NCBI RefSeq assembly: GCF_026914265.1
Contig: NC_069124.1
Span: 88,737,733 to 88,801,732, forward strand
Length of the DNA stretch: 64,000 nucleotides
DNA from: Mya arenaria
Taxonomy: Eukaryota; Mollusca; Bivalvia; Myida; Myidae
Direction: 5' to 3'
Both the position numbers and the translations under genes were made by a program. Below, piece by piece: positions 10,698 to 24,439 of this stretch (position 1 is the first letter of the stretch; each line of letters starts with the position of its first letter). The notes under the pieces were generated by a model that was given only the letters and a program-made list of their open reading frames with translations, was not told where the DNA came from and ran no database searches.

Positions 10698-12470
10698 CTC
10701 CCACTCTCATGATTTAAGCTGACTATTATTCTATTTCCGGCGTGGGCGCATGTGAGTTCGGTATGTGGTCACCAAGCCTGACAATAGCGTTTCATCCCGG
10801 TAATAAATCCGATTATTTATTGCGAATGTTTTAATATGATACGCTACGAAATACAGGATTGTATCAGATATTGAAGCAATCAAAAGGATTCTTCCTGAAG
10901 ATCCTACTATACAGAAGCTAGACTTTTGTCGTACGATTTAAGTGGAAAACAGGCAAAGGCTGTTGAAGTCGAATCCTACGATGTTTCTACGACGACCGTA
11001 TGATACCACTTAGATAGTCGCAAAAGTTATAGTCGTACGATTAACAGTCGCATAATTGACATGACACATTCGAAGGGCTGTCGCGGGTTTAACGTAGGAC
11101 TACTGTAGAAAAAATCCTATGATTTTGAGGGTCTCGGATGACCTAGAATCGTACGAAAGTCGTATGGCATCGCACGACATACCTACAAAATAGGCCTGAA
11201 GTCTAACATTTCATACAAGCCTGTGGTGGAAACACTATGACAACATTTTCTGTCGCAAAGCACATGAACCTACGACTGTCCTACATAGTCTCGCCTTGCT
11301 ACAATAGTCAGATGAGTAATCGATCGGCAGCAATAAATCTAGATATGTGAGAGACAAGTTCTTCAACAGACGAGTTGAAATCTTGCATTTTGGGAGAATT
11401 CTCTCATTCGTATTTCCTTTATGTGAAACATTTGATAAAACCTGGATTGTATGCAACTCGCACGTCTTTGTAACACAGTATCGTATCGTGCTGAAAATAT
11501 TTCAGAATTGATTGCCGAAATAAATCACCGACCTTAGCAATATAATCATGCCCTTACTGTAGTCATTGATCAATATCAGATGTTTCTATTATTTGTTCGA
11601 TTCTACAGGTTACTGATATTTTTAAAAATAAGATTTGAGTTATAATTACATGTACGTTAGTACCGTCAAATATAAACGATTTATATTTTTTTCGAGCTCA
11701 ATAAAATACATATTTACAACCTTAATCAGAATACCTGATGACCTCAAGCTACAAACGTTATTCTTTTCACTCAGAAAACGGACATTTGTGAATGTAAGCG
11801 TACCTTCCTCATGTTCCTTATCCATTGTTCTCTATCACCATGCAGAAGATATCCGACAAACGTTTTTTCCCGAAGACGAGAACACAAATGGGCGGTCGAC
11901 AGCGCTGGTTTACATGCGTCACCAAAGTATACTGCGAACCATTAAAACGCTACACCCTCTAAAGAATACAATTTCCTCTGTAAAGAAAAACATATCTGAG
12001 GCTTTCAGATTGTATTGTGATATTTTATAGCATTTGTAAATCTTAACCCTAAAGGTTTTGATGGATTGGAAATGATCGGATGTCAGGAAGTTGTAATAGT
12101 ATACACACTTAAGATATGGATAATGTACAAGACATATTTAAAAACGCCTACTGTATGTAAATTTATGCTCAAGTTCAAAAGCGGAGAAAGGTTATTCTGT
12201 GTTAGAACGAGTGTTAATCTTTTCATCTAATTTCACTAAGTTTTGTATTACATTCAAACAGTTACAATAAGTTAACTTTTCAGTTTAAAGTGAATATTTG
12301 AAAAAAGGCTTAATAGTGAGAAAATGCCGAAAAATCGACATGCACAACTTACCGGAAAATTCCATGTAATGCGTAAACAATATTTTGAAAAAGTATGGGA
12401 GTCTCATCATTTACACGGTTTGCAATTTCTATAGCACTTTTTTATAATTGACAAAACGCTTGTGTTCAAC
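10698..12470. other. Non-coding; TCGTACGA-rich stretch
   Basis: Mostly featureless. 10925-11185 contains at least five scattered copies of the self-complementary motif tcgtacga or close variants, probably the remains of a repeat. An open frame of 131 codons on the plus strand at 11635-12030 has no recognisable domain, no repeat-free codon bias and no splice context that I can judge; I do not call it a gene. Confidence 0.4.
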
Positions 12471-12473
12471 GTT

Positions 12474-12661
12474 ATCAATATAATAGGGTTATTAGTACTG
12501 CGTTTTGATCCTGGAGGTTGTATTCGACTCGAGTGGATTTTTGCAGATTCGGATTTCACGAGCGCAAGTCGAGTGAAAACAAAATCTGCAAAAATCCACT
12601 CGAGTCGAATACGACATTCCGGATCAAAAGGCAGTACTAATAACCTTTTTATTATATACAT
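12474..12661. repeat. Long palindrome (inverted repeat, about 65-bp arms)
   Basis: The left arm starts ggttattagtactgcg (12487) and runs through tattcgactcgagtggattt and ttgcagat. The right arm, ending gcagtactaataacc at 12645, is its near-perfect reverse complement, with a central spacer of about 25 bp. Weaker symmetry extends to about 12474 and 12661. A transcript would form a strong hairpin. Non-autonomous foldback element is the likeliest origin. Confidence 0.9.
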
Positions 12662-13197
12662 TACTTGTTAGATCACTTAAAAGCCTGATGTTTTCATAAT
12701 TAATGTAATTATAACGAAGAAGTATTTTGTTTTATGACGTCATTTTAACATCGCGCAACGATACTTGTTATGACGTGACGTCACAAGAGTGGAATACGGC
12801 CGTATTGCACTGGAGTGGAATACGGACTACCGTTATTCGCGATATGTATTGCGTGTGGGTCTATGATGGGTAAATAATAAAATGGGTTACTTGGTCATTC
12901 GACAAATACGGATTTTTTAACGCATATAAAGACGGATATGGATGCAAATTATCATTTGGATAGGGGATAGGACGTGTTTCTGGTTACCGGTATCGAGTTC
13001 AGTGTGTAAACAGATAGTGTTTACTCGCCAGATAAGACGTGATGCAGGTCGACAGAAAAAAATCAATCGTTATATTCCAAAGAAAGATGCCTTTCTATTT
13101 AATCTTTTCTATTTTTTGGTTTTTAATTTGATTTAAATTTACCCATACTGTCAAATTACCGTAATAGCTGGCTCGTATGAATATATTATGGCAGATG

Positions 13198-13236
13198 CAC
13201 TAGGGGCTCCAGGGATGGGGGCACACTGAACCCCCC

Positions 13237-13267
<31 letters not shown>

Positions 13268-13516
13268 ACACACATAAATCGTCCGAGTTAATCTACTTTA
13301 TATTTCAATGTGGGAGAAAATTAAGTAATAAAATACTCCCAAAATGCACCATTTCGGACTAGAAATGGTTAAAATTATCACGGAAGCGTAGTCCCCTCTA
13401 ACCGCCACCAACACTTTTAACATAATAAATTCGGTTCTGAGGGAGGGGCGCAAGTCAATAGGTTACGCCCCTAAGTTACACCCTCTCTCGCTTCAAATTC
13501 TGGGGCTGCCCCTGTG
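13198..13516. mobile_element. Small TIR element containing poly-C/(AC)n
   Basis: Left end cactaggggctcc, right end (reverse complement) cacaggggcagcccc, both followed by a possible 3-bp target duplication ATG (atg|cactag ... cctgtg|atg). CACTA-type ends with 3-bp duplications are known for the EnSpm/CACTA class, so this may be a non-autonomous relative. Inside are a 23-bp C homopolymer (13231-13253) and an (AC)n run to about 13274. Confidence 0.5.
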
Positions 13517-13519
13517 ATG

Positions 13520-16500
13520 TATTGTGTACAAGGGAGGCTACTTTAGCGGAACAATTTAGCTTTTTAAATACCTGATTTACTATTTAAGCAAAATAACATG
13601 ATCTCAGCAAAATAAACATACGGCTAGTACGAAAACAATTATAAAATGTCACAGCACAAAAAACAACAACATACACACCAAAAATAAATGGTACTATGTT
13701 TAACGTGTATAAACCAATATAGGTTTTCAATAATCTGACTGAATAGTTAAAGAATGCAATCCTAAACTTGTGTACATAGTCATGTTAAAATATTTCAACA
13801 TAGTTAGGTTTCAAAAATATAAATAGTCATTATCTACGATTGTCATTTTTCCATTTAACTCTTTGAACCCCTAAGGAATATATAATAGGTAAAAAGTATG
13901 AGTTGTGTGAATGAATTATCATGTTTTAAATATTTAACTTTTTAATATATCCTGCTACCTTAAATAAAGTTCATTTTAAACAATGAACGTGCGAACCTAA
14001 AAAAGAAACTACATGTATTCAAATAGTTTCCATAATTCGATTCGATTCACAATACTTAATACTGCGCTAAAGAAGAAATAGTTCCGTTGGCATAAATTAC
14101 GCCATTTTAGCGTTACACCTGTTCGCTTGACGTGTTGACGTTATTATTAGACTTCAAGGCACAATTTAATTATCTTGCTTAGCCTTTGCAAATGTTTGTG
14201 TTTGTATCAATAACTTATGGTTTACTTATTTTACCGTCCCATTACACTGTACATGTGCTGTATATTGTGCTCTTCTATCATATAATAGGCCTTTGTAAGG
14301 CCTTTGATAAGTCTTTATATATATATATATATATATATCAATTTTCAAAGTTGTATTGGCAATATAAGCCTTTAGATTACACGAACTGTAAAGGTGTCAA
14401 ATCAAAGTACTTTGGACAAATACATAATATACAAAAGAATATATTTCGTGAACTATTTCTTATAAGATGACGAAGCAACTGTACCAATGGTTATTGAACG
14501 TCTTAACATAGCATTGTAAATAAAGCCAGACAAAGATCTTATATTGTTATGATTTTAACGACACTATATTGTTTTCAAAGTATCCCATGATTGGAAATAC
14601 GATTTTGTAGACGTAAACCAGAGTAAGCTATTATGTAGGTCAATTATGTTCATAGTATATTTTGTATTCTAAAAAAATGTTAAACATAACGTAGACTTGT
14701 TGCCGGACGTCCAAATTAAATAAATAACTTTTTTCTGCAGTATGCTATAAGTTTGAGTGCACATTTTTGTGCTATTTATGCGACGATTTCTATCTCGATA
14801 TATAAAGGTATTAGGTTTGTTTGTTTTTTAAAACTTAAATATACTGTCAATGGATGGGGATAACATAAAGTAGACACTTTTCATAAATATATGCCTTCAG
14901 TATATCTAGGCTATCGAATGGTCTGAAAAGAAAATTGATGAAAGATTACTTTAAAATGTTTTTTTTTCTAATCTGGAACGATGCTATTACAGATAATGAG
15001 GGCTAATGAATTGTCATAAGATATAAACATTTCCAGTCGTATAATCCGAACATATTGGAAGGAATTTTACGGATATTTATATGTAAATAATGACAATTCG
15101 CATTAGTTTCACTTGCGATTATCGTGGATGAGTATATGCAGACGAATTAACAATACCAGCCACATGCAGCCATGATATGATATGCAGTATCGCATTCTGG
15201 CTTTCTTATATTGTATGCTGGTATTCATCAACCGATTGAATATCCCATCTGGAACAGAAAAGCGCAAGTTACGTCAGAAACAATGATGGACGTTCCAGGT
15301 AGCAGGAATAAAAACCCCCACTAACAACAGAAATGTGATGCATCGTATCAATATCGCCGCAAATTCTGTGCACGTGTATCATTGTATTCATTGTATCATT
15401 TATTAATAAAACTATTACAGTTAAAAAACAAACTAACTTTAGAACATGACACAGTGAATGTTGTCTGCGTTTTCCATTACCTTCATCGTGTATGTTACCT
15501 GCGTGCCATTATGTCCATTTTGCCAATCTTACCTGCTCTACTATATATTTATACGTCTTTTGCGTTTATATTAAGGGACCAGGATTTGATAACCATTATC
15601 CAATATATAGCATAACAATTTATGGCTAGTTCCAAAACAAATTCAACCGTTAATATTCTAAAGGCAATAAAAGTAGTTTATGGAAAGCAACTGACATGGT
15701 CAGGGGGTCCAACGTGTTTTGTGTTTGCCGAATCTTAAGTGAGGGAAATGTGTGATGCGGACTAAAATGGCGGTGTTCGAAGAGATTTTGCTGTTTTGGT
15801 GGGATATTTTCACCTGGTAAGTAAGTTATGTCACTTTTCTCGCAAAATAAATACGCCTACCATCGTGTAAGCTTCTCTCAGTTTTCAACCTATGTTTCTA
15901 GAGGCCTTAATAGCAAAAATATTATGAATGTATATAAGCTGAACGATTGCTTGTTTACAAAGAGAAAATAGAAAAACATGCGTGACTAGTCAAAGTGTAC
16001 CATTCTTATACCTATTTAAGCTATTTTTCGTTGAATTTTTGCATCTTTTTTTCGACGGCAAGTGCACTGACATGGGCACTATTCGGCCGATTTTTTTTAA
16101 TGTTTAAACACCTTTTATGTTGGGCGGGGACGTTTTATGCAGTTTTTGTGTGATGCAGAATCAGCATAAGCGTATGTTAATAAAAGTGTAATTAAGACAC
16201 GAGCTGTAAGACAAGTTAATGTTTATAAAAAATGCAATTTGTTACCCAATAAGAACGTATCCCAAAATTAACCACAAGACACACTTGTATACTATTCTAG
16301 CAACTCATGTATGTGCTCATTAAATCATTACTCTTTATATCAATGTAAAACTCAGTCGCATAACCAATTATTTTGTGTAAGTACATACTTACAATATTGA
16401 TTAAAAAATGTCAAGTAAGAGCCGATTTAGGCTATTTTAAACCTGATTTTTTACTTATGAATGAATTACAATGACGAAAAAAACTGATTGTAGGATGAAA

Positions 16501-17440
16501 TGAAATATTATAACTTCACTTAAAATAGTATGCGCCAGATGAGCATTTAATTGCATCTTCAATACGATCCATGTTTTTTCCGGGATTTTACGAGTTCTCC
16601 GGGTTAATTTCCGGGAAATAAACCTGCCCGTATCCGATGACAAAGATTCTATTCTTAACCAATAGTATATGTATTTAGTTCCCCGGCCCGGGAAAAATCT
16701 AAACATAGATATTTACCTATCTTACTTTTGATTCAGTACGCGTTCATTTTGAAACTATTTGCGTATATTGCTTTTTATATTGCCATTTGTAACTCGTCGA
16801 TATTAGAATTGTTGCGTATTCTATGAGTTTAATTGAGTAATTACTCAAAAAGCGCAGTTTATTCGCACTAAATTAACCGCATAACATATTATGAATACTC
16901 CTTACAGCGCTAATTTTAGCAAGCTACTTTATATGCAGAACGTACAGTTCTAAAAGCGCTGGAGTCGAAACGCCCGTGCGCATTAATTCGACTTAGGTTT
17001 AAGTGTTATGTCGATCTGCCAATGGTAATTCCTAGATACGGTTATAAACGTCTGCAGGCCTAGCGGCCTACAGCCTAAAAACTACATCAGTAGTGGTATA
17101 CTTCCTGAAACGCATCGTTAAAAGGGCGGTTTGGACAGTTTCACGAAGGAAATTGGCTGTCAAGCATCTGAAACAAAATTGACTATGGAAGGTTATTGCA
17201 AATACATTATTTCAACTCTTCATGTCTAATACATGTATATGCAGAAACAGACAATTTTACAACGATTATATGTGAGATTTTTGCCATGGAAGCCCTCCTG
17301 ATATTATACATGCACTTTACATGTCTAAATGAAGTGCACTCCAACCGTTACGGTTAAATTGATGAGCTTAATTAACACACAAAGCGACTTTTAAAATGCT
17401 ACTTCAGCGAGCAAATAAGTTGTGTTAAGTTAGCTAAACA
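13520..17440. other. Non-coding, only a short (TA)n seen
   Basis: AT-rich. A (TA)n run lies at about 14319-14338. Open frames here are short and overlapping with no recognisable protein. No other feature supported. Confidence 0.45.
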
Positions 17441-17449
17441 TGCGACATT

Positions 17450-17925
17450 AGACATTCAAAAGATAAATGTCGTGCTGGCAGGACATTGGACATTCAAATT
17501 GAATGTCGTGCTAGCGTGTCATAGGACATTCAAAAATGAATATCGTGCTGGCACGACAATGGAAATTGGTTGTTCAAAAATGAATAACGCCCTGACGACA
17601 TTGATCATTGGACTTTAAAAAACGAATGTCGTGCTGGCACGTGGACATTGAATATTCAAAGTTTAAATGTCGTGTTTGTACGACATTGGACATTCATAAA
17701 TTGAATGTCGTGTTGGTACGACATCAGACATTCAATATGAATGTCGTGCAACATGCCAGCTCGTACCAATGTCGTGTCAAAAGACATTCAATTTCTGTAT
17801 GTCCAATATTCAATATCGTGCCAGCATGACATGCTCATTTTTCTAATGCCGAATGTCCAATGCCGTGCCAATATGACATTCATTTTGCAAATTCTGTCTT
17901 TTGAATGTCGAATGCCATGTGTTTT
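17450..17925. repeat. Diverged repeat array with internal inversion
   Basis: Direct units of roughly 60 bp built on ggacattcaaattgaatgtc and gtgctggcacgacattgg fill 17450-17755. From about 17756 the same motifs recur in inverse orientation (gtcgtgtcaaaagacattca, caatatcgtgccagcatgac), so the whole tends to fold back on itself. The half-units are themselves inverse pairs (gacattca / tgaatgtc). Confidence 0.75.
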
Positions 17926-18118
17926 GCTTCACAGCGCCACTTCGTCAACATTTTTCAATATGCTATATGACCAACAGAGAAGCCATTCACATTTAGCGAT
18001 GCAATTTACAAATGATGTTATTGCGTGTATAAAACATAGGTAAAATCACACATGCATCAAACTTGTTTTCTACGGAATGCCGTTAGTGCCATCGCCTATG
18101 AATGTGTTGATCTGAAAC

Positions 18119-18245
18119 GAAATGCTCGATAGTACGATGATAAAAACGCGAAATCACGAAACTACGAAGGTGAAAACGCGACAGTACGATAACGAAAACG
18201 CGATAATACGACAGTACGATGATGATAATGCGATAAACTATCGTG
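18119..18245 (+). repeat. Cryptic repeat of CGATAGTACGATGA motifs
   Basis: Imperfect repeats of gatagtacgatgat, aaaacgcgaaatcacgaaac and gacagtacgataacgaaaac, leading directly into the AGT tract. It is likely the seed or flank of the trinucleotide expansion. Confidence 0.7.
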
Positions 18246-19253
<1,008 letters not shown>

Positions 19254-19259
19254 GTCCAT

Positions 19260-20857
19260 GTTTTTGTGGTCTAGACTCATGCAACATAATTCACTGAAGC
19301 AGAGTTCAGGTATTCTTGTCATCATGCTTTCAAAATGCTCAAGCGTGTTCCATATAACTGTCAATTATATATAAATATACTGACAACCATGAGTTTAAAT
19401 GTCTCAGGTTTATTCATTACACTACATTTATTTGTAATACCATGTCGAGAAGCGTAAAAACATTCCCATACTTTGTGCTCAATAGGATCCAATGGCAAAA
19501 CTTCATTTGATCACAAAGTTGTTATGCCCTTTTTTACGAATAAAACTGATTTCCTATGTTATATCAAACACATGCTAGCCTTTTAAATACGTATTTCACA
19601 TGTGTATAGTGACATCAAGCAATACAGAAATCGAGTAACAATATATTATTAAATAGGTTTTTTTTATACGACTCAACATGTTTAAAGCCTGATTGTTCAT
19701 TGATTTTTTTTTATTATTATTACTTTTGCGGGGGTAAAGCAATCGTAAAAGCAACATTTATGCAGACCAGCCGATCTTAACCTCATTTAACACTGAACTT
19801 GTGCTAAGGTGAGCCGAAATCAAAAGACTTACAAACATGTGGGGCCTATTTTGTGTGTTGTGGCAATTTTGATACATTCAGTTATTTGACACATTTTCAG
19901 TTGCAATGGCCCTTGGCGTAAAGTAATTGATGTCTGCTCCCACGGCAGTTGCCCTCGATGTCATGCTTTATATCCATAACGAGCTTTTTTTACAAAGTGA
20001 ACACATTACACTGAAAGATTACTTCTCATATTTTGAGTTGTTCTCAAAAGTATTCTAATTTATACATGAATTGAGTCTATTCACGTATATGTTTGAGTTC
20101 ATTTTGAAAATGGAGCGAGAGCAGCGAAGCCAGAGGCCGACAAAACTCACGCAATTTTCTGTAGAAAGCCAAAATGAACTCTTAACTTAATGGACTCACT
20201 TGATCCTTCTTCTTTGTAGTCACGTGGATTTTGGGCGCGAAAGTTAAATCGCCCACGTGATAATTGGCGCTGGTATGTGCACTTTTTATTTCAGCAAATC
20301 AAACCAATTGCTGGTTATACAAAAAGCGAAACGCACCAAAAGATGAACTTTCAGGGTACATTTCGTTCAAAATCAACACATTGATAGTATTTGGTTTATT
20401 ATAACTACCTCAGTACATGTGTAGGAATGACATCGTTAATTTTGTCATTCATAATGATGTTATTAGGCGCGTACGTGACTGTTCGCAAATACGCAGTTGC
20501 GTAATGAAATTTTGACAGGTCCAATAAACCCGAATAAGGAGTAAAAACCGAAGGGGTTTAGGGGGTGAAGGTGTTAATATGCTGTCCGTCAGCGATCCGC
20601 GTAATCCCCAAATTGGCCCTAGCTACGCGCCTGGTTATGCCTTAACATATAACGTAAATGTTTGATTTTTATTTAAATATAGTCACATAAATAGTCTGAA
20701 CGTGTAGTGAATTGTTGTCAATATAATTCGATTGCTGATAACAACTCTTATTTGAGTTTGTGTTTATGACTGCCTCCAGACAACGGCATCCTTACAATTA
20801 TAGTGTCTTTGCGCATGTACAGAGGGAACAGCGAACTATGGAGACTATTTTATCCAG
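19260..20857. other. Non-coding; one short inverted repeat
   Basis: No gene seen. 20095-20182 begins gagttcattttg and ends caaaatgaactc, a 12-bp inverted pair around a segment with gcgagagcagcgaagccaga; this resembles a tiny MITE. The rest is plain AT-rich sequence. Confidence 0.4.
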
Positions 20858-21828
20858 ACAGTAACATAGCGGCCTTAAATTGTTTTCTTTTCAGAACATT
20901 TTTCTTAACCTTTTATTCTAAAACAATTTTAAATTAACTGTTTCATGCACATATTATCACTCTGAAGCGTTTTTCCAAAACAGTCGATCGAGCACTTCAG
21001 CGGCCGAGCGGCCAAGCGGTGTGAAGTTAGCGGCCTAGCGGCTTAAATGGTTCCTATTTCAATGCATGCATACATGCATTTTCTTCTAAAAAAACATGCT
21101 TTGAAATAGGAAACCATTTTAGGCCGCTAGGCCGCCAGGCCGCTAACTTCACGCCGCTAGGCCGCTGAAGTGCTCGATCAACATTTTTGAAAAAAAACAA
21201 AACTTTGATAATCGCTAATCGCTTCAAAGTGTTAAATTGTGCATAAAAACAGTTAATATGTCATTGTCTTAGAAGAAAATGCATGCATACATGCTTTGAA
21301 ATAGGATTCCATTTTAGGCCGCTATGCCGCTAGGCCGCCAGGCCGCTAACTTCACGCCGCTAGGCCGCAATGCCGCTGAAGTGCTCGATCGACTTTTTTG
21401 AAAAAAAAGTTGAAAAACGCTTCAGAGTGATAATTTGTGCATAAAAACAGTAAACACATCATTGTTTTAGGAGATCAGGCATGTTTAATGCTTTGAAATA
21501 GCTGACTGCTTAATCGATGTTTTTGAAAAAAAATTGTTGATAATCGCTTCAATGTGTTAATATGGGCATAAAACAGTTAATATGTCATTGTTTTAGGAGA
21601 AAATGCATGTATACATACTTTGAAATAGGATTCAATTTTAGGCCGCCAGGCCGCTAATTTCACACCGCTAGGCCGCTGAAGTGCTTGATCGACTTTTTTG
21701 AAAAAAAGTTGAAAAACGCTTCAGAGTGATAATTTGTGCATAAAACAGTTAATTTATAATTCTTTTAGAATAAAACGTATAGAAAAATGTTCTGAATAGG
21801 AAACAATTTAAGGCCGCTATGTAACTGT
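20858..21828. mobile_element. GGCCGC-rich foldback element, about 970 bp
   Basis: The outer ends (left cagtaacatagcggcct, right aggccgctatgtaactg) and about 165 bp inside them are inverse copies, including attatcactctgaagcgttt and gatcgagcacttcagcggcc. Between the arms lie direct copies of a block ctgaagtgctcgatc + A-rich + gcataaaaacagttaatatg + ggccgctaggccgc at about 21163, 21374 and 21673. It is a repeat-filled inverted element without an open frame. Confidence 0.8.
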
Positions 21829-21904
21829 ATGAATAAAAAAACTTTGATTTATCATTGTTTTTAAAAAGAAACGCATTAACTATTGCTTGGAAAAAGAGAA
21901 AAAA

Positions 21905-22032
21905 TTAGGCCGCCAGACCGCTAGGCCGCCCGCCACTTTACGCCGCTAGGCCGCAAACTTCACGCCGCTAGGCCGCAAGGCCGCTAACTTCACGCCGCTA
22001 GGCCGCTAGGCCGCTAGGCCGCTAACTTCACG
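21905..22032 (+). repeat. GGCCGC cluster
   Basis: A dense run of ggccgctaggccgctaactt type units outside the foldback element, in the same orientation as its right half. Probably a partial copy or local expansion. Confidence 0.8.
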
Positions 22033-22159
22033 TGCATTTGCAATCAATCGTACTGGGTTTCAATGTCTATTTGATATCAGGTTAAAGAAAAACCTACTTT
22101 GCTTAGTGGAAATGTAATCTTTTATGATTAACACTAGATACAAAAGTCATCATTATCAT

Positions 22160-22201
<42 letters not shown>

Positions 22202-22202
22202 T
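22160..22202 (+). repeat. (ATG)n microsatellite
   Basis: About 14 ATG triplets, preceded by its inverse (catcattatcat), so the start can fold back. Confidence 0.95.
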
Positions 22203-22675
22203 ATTTATCCTGCATTGAATAAAGCATTGTGTCCAACATTTTGGTTTTACCTTTCGTTTTTACCACAAAAAAGAAACTCCTTGCAGATAGGTTTCAGTAA
22301 TATCATCTGTTTTGATCACAATAAAAGCGTCGGGATGATGTTTTAAACTGCATATTTTGAATATGGTCGTCCATGTTACAAAGACGAATATAAAAGCGCC
22401 TTTCAAAGAGCGTCTTTGGTTGAACATGTTCATTTCCATATTACTGAAGTTTTGAAATGATGAAAGGTTTAACGAGTTTTTTTTCCAACATTCACTAATA
22501 AAAAAGGTTTTATATTTATTTTTGGAGTTTAAATCAGTCTGTATTATGCCCGTTATAAGAGTATGTACTGTAGATGAAAACAAATCCCGTTGCATATTAT
22601 ATATTCTGAAACAAATAATGTTTTGTGATTACACGGTTAAAACATGTTTACGATAATAAACACATCTGCCATTTT
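22203..22675. other. Non-coding; unrecognised minus-strand frame
   Basis: A 111-codon minus-strand open frame (22595-22260) has no recognisable domain and average AT-rich composition; not supported as a gene. Confidence 0.35.
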
Positions 22676-22677
22676 CC

Positions 22678-22877
22678 GTCCGTCGTCTGTCCGTCCGTCC
22701 GTCCACCCGCCTGCCTGCCACCATGCCCACCCGTCCAATCGACCGCAAGAACATCCGTCCGCCCGTCCACCCGTCCGTCCGTCCGCGTGCCCAAAACGCC
22801 CGCCCGCATCGCCTGCCTGCCATCCCGCCCGCCCAACCGCACGCCCGATAGCGCGCACACTTGTCCGTCCGTCCGTA
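22678..22877 (+). repeat. (CCGT)n/(CCGC) tetranucleotide tract
   Basis: About 200 bp of tccgtccgtccgtccgtccg-type repeats with CCGC, CTGC and CCAC variants. Pro/Arg/Ser-rich frames across it are repeat artefacts. A tract of the complementary family (gacg/gaca) is at 45120-45325. Confidence 0.93.
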
Positions 22878-24117
22878 TATGAAATGAAATTCATAGACCA
22901 ATGCCTATTTTTCCTTGTTTGCTGGTTGTTGATAATAAAGATTTGGTATGCTCCATTTAAATTACTTCAAGAATTTCAAGTGCTGCACTTAATCAAGTAA
23001 ATTTAAACTGATTTGAACTTGAAATATTAGTTTTGCCCTTGACTTAGCAAAAAAAAAATTAGTCGATCCTGAAAAGGTTTACAATTTAGATTTAATAGCT
23101 TTTTGGTGAAAGGTTTGACGCTAAATTTGTAGGACAATGTTTTCGTAACAAGCAACGTCATTATCATATTTGGCGCATGAGTTGTCAATTTAATGCATAT
23201 GGGTAAATAATACGTCCCGATACGACGATAACCGGCTATAGATGACCATGATCTTGTGCATGGTTTATATAAATGTATACTTTAAAATGCCTTCAATTAA
23301 GTGATAAATACAGTAAAATGATCTGACAGGAATACCTTGAAATCACATACTGTATAGTAATTAATATCTAAATACAAATCTTCTTAAATCTAATATGCTA
23401 TGATTTAATATCATGTAAACGTAGTTCTCGTTAAACCCCAGTTTTCACAGCGGCTCTTAAAACTAAATTGTTAGATGTTATGAGGATTTGAGTTTGACTA
23501 AGTCATCCAAGCGCGAGGTCGTAGCAATAGTTTGGTTAGCTAATCAAAAGTATGCACACATGTACATATCTACCCATGCGCATATGACCCACCAACTAAC
23601 AAATCAGCCTATTGTCCATATGCAACCCAACCGGCATTCCGGACTGAGTAAATAGGATGCGGCTGGCTCAAAAAAAAGTTCTCTGGTCTAGTCAAAGCTG
23701 CGGACAAAGACTATACACAACCATGGGTCGATAGAGTCACGATCAAAGGGAAGAAACTGTTTTATCATTCCAAGTAAGTATTTTTGATTACGCTTCTTTG
23801 GATGTCTGTCAGGACCCGGTCTCAGTACCATTTACTAAACTTTATTGTATGCTTTTCCATGGTTTATAGAGATTTATCTGTAAAATGAAAATGGTATTTT
23901 ACTGTTTCAAACAGTAAAAAAATCAATTTGATATTTGTTCACTGTTTTGAAATTTAAGCCAACTCTCGGTTCCAAGTTAAACGAAATCGCGCACAGGGCT
24001 GGAACACAATTAAACGACGTCATTTTCGAATTGACGTTACGTGCGATTAAAAATTGGCGCGTTTTTTATCTGAAAAAGTGTAATTAAATAACTTTCAATT
24101 CCAATTTTAGGCAAATT
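22878..24117. other. Non-coding, no feature seen
   Basis: AT-rich; I see no exon, RNA gene or repeat that I can support. Confidence 0.45.
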
Positions 24118-24118
24118 C

Positions 24119-24242
24119 AGTGTAAGATAGCAATATATTTCACCTTGTGAACATCAAAAGTGAATGTTTCACTCGTGGCTACACCGCTCGTGAAATATAA
24201 ATTTTGGTGCTCACTCGGCGAAATATATTACGATCTTACATT
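24119..24242. mobile_element. Short foldback element (37-bp arms)
   Basis: The left arm agtgtaagatagcaatatat (24119 on) is an imperfect reverse complement of the right arm ending atattacgatcttacatt (24242), with symmetry covering about 37 bp each side including ttcaccttgtgaac / gtgctcactcggcgaa. Non-coding. Confidence 0.7.
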
Positions 24243-24439
24243 GAAACAAACAATATATATATATAAACGATAACATAGATATTAAATGAATTCAAGCAAT
24301 TTGAACATACTTTTTTCATTGATTCTCATCTGTTTCCAGCATCGAGCAGAGTGGTTTGGTATCGGAATGAAAATATTATGCTTCGCAATTTTCTGCAACA
24401 CAATTTAAATACTTCAGATTTAACGCATGTGTTTTAAAT

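Noticed and set aside
11635..12030. 131-codon plus-strand frame
   Set aside because: No recognisable domain, no matching splice or regulatory context, composition like its surroundings. Could be revived by transcript evidence.
22260..22595. 111-codon minus-strand frame
   Set aside because: No recognisable feature beyond openness in AT-rich DNA.
22625..22901. Pro/Arg-rich frames on both strands
   Set aside because: Produced by the CCGT tetranucleotide tract; open in several frames at once.
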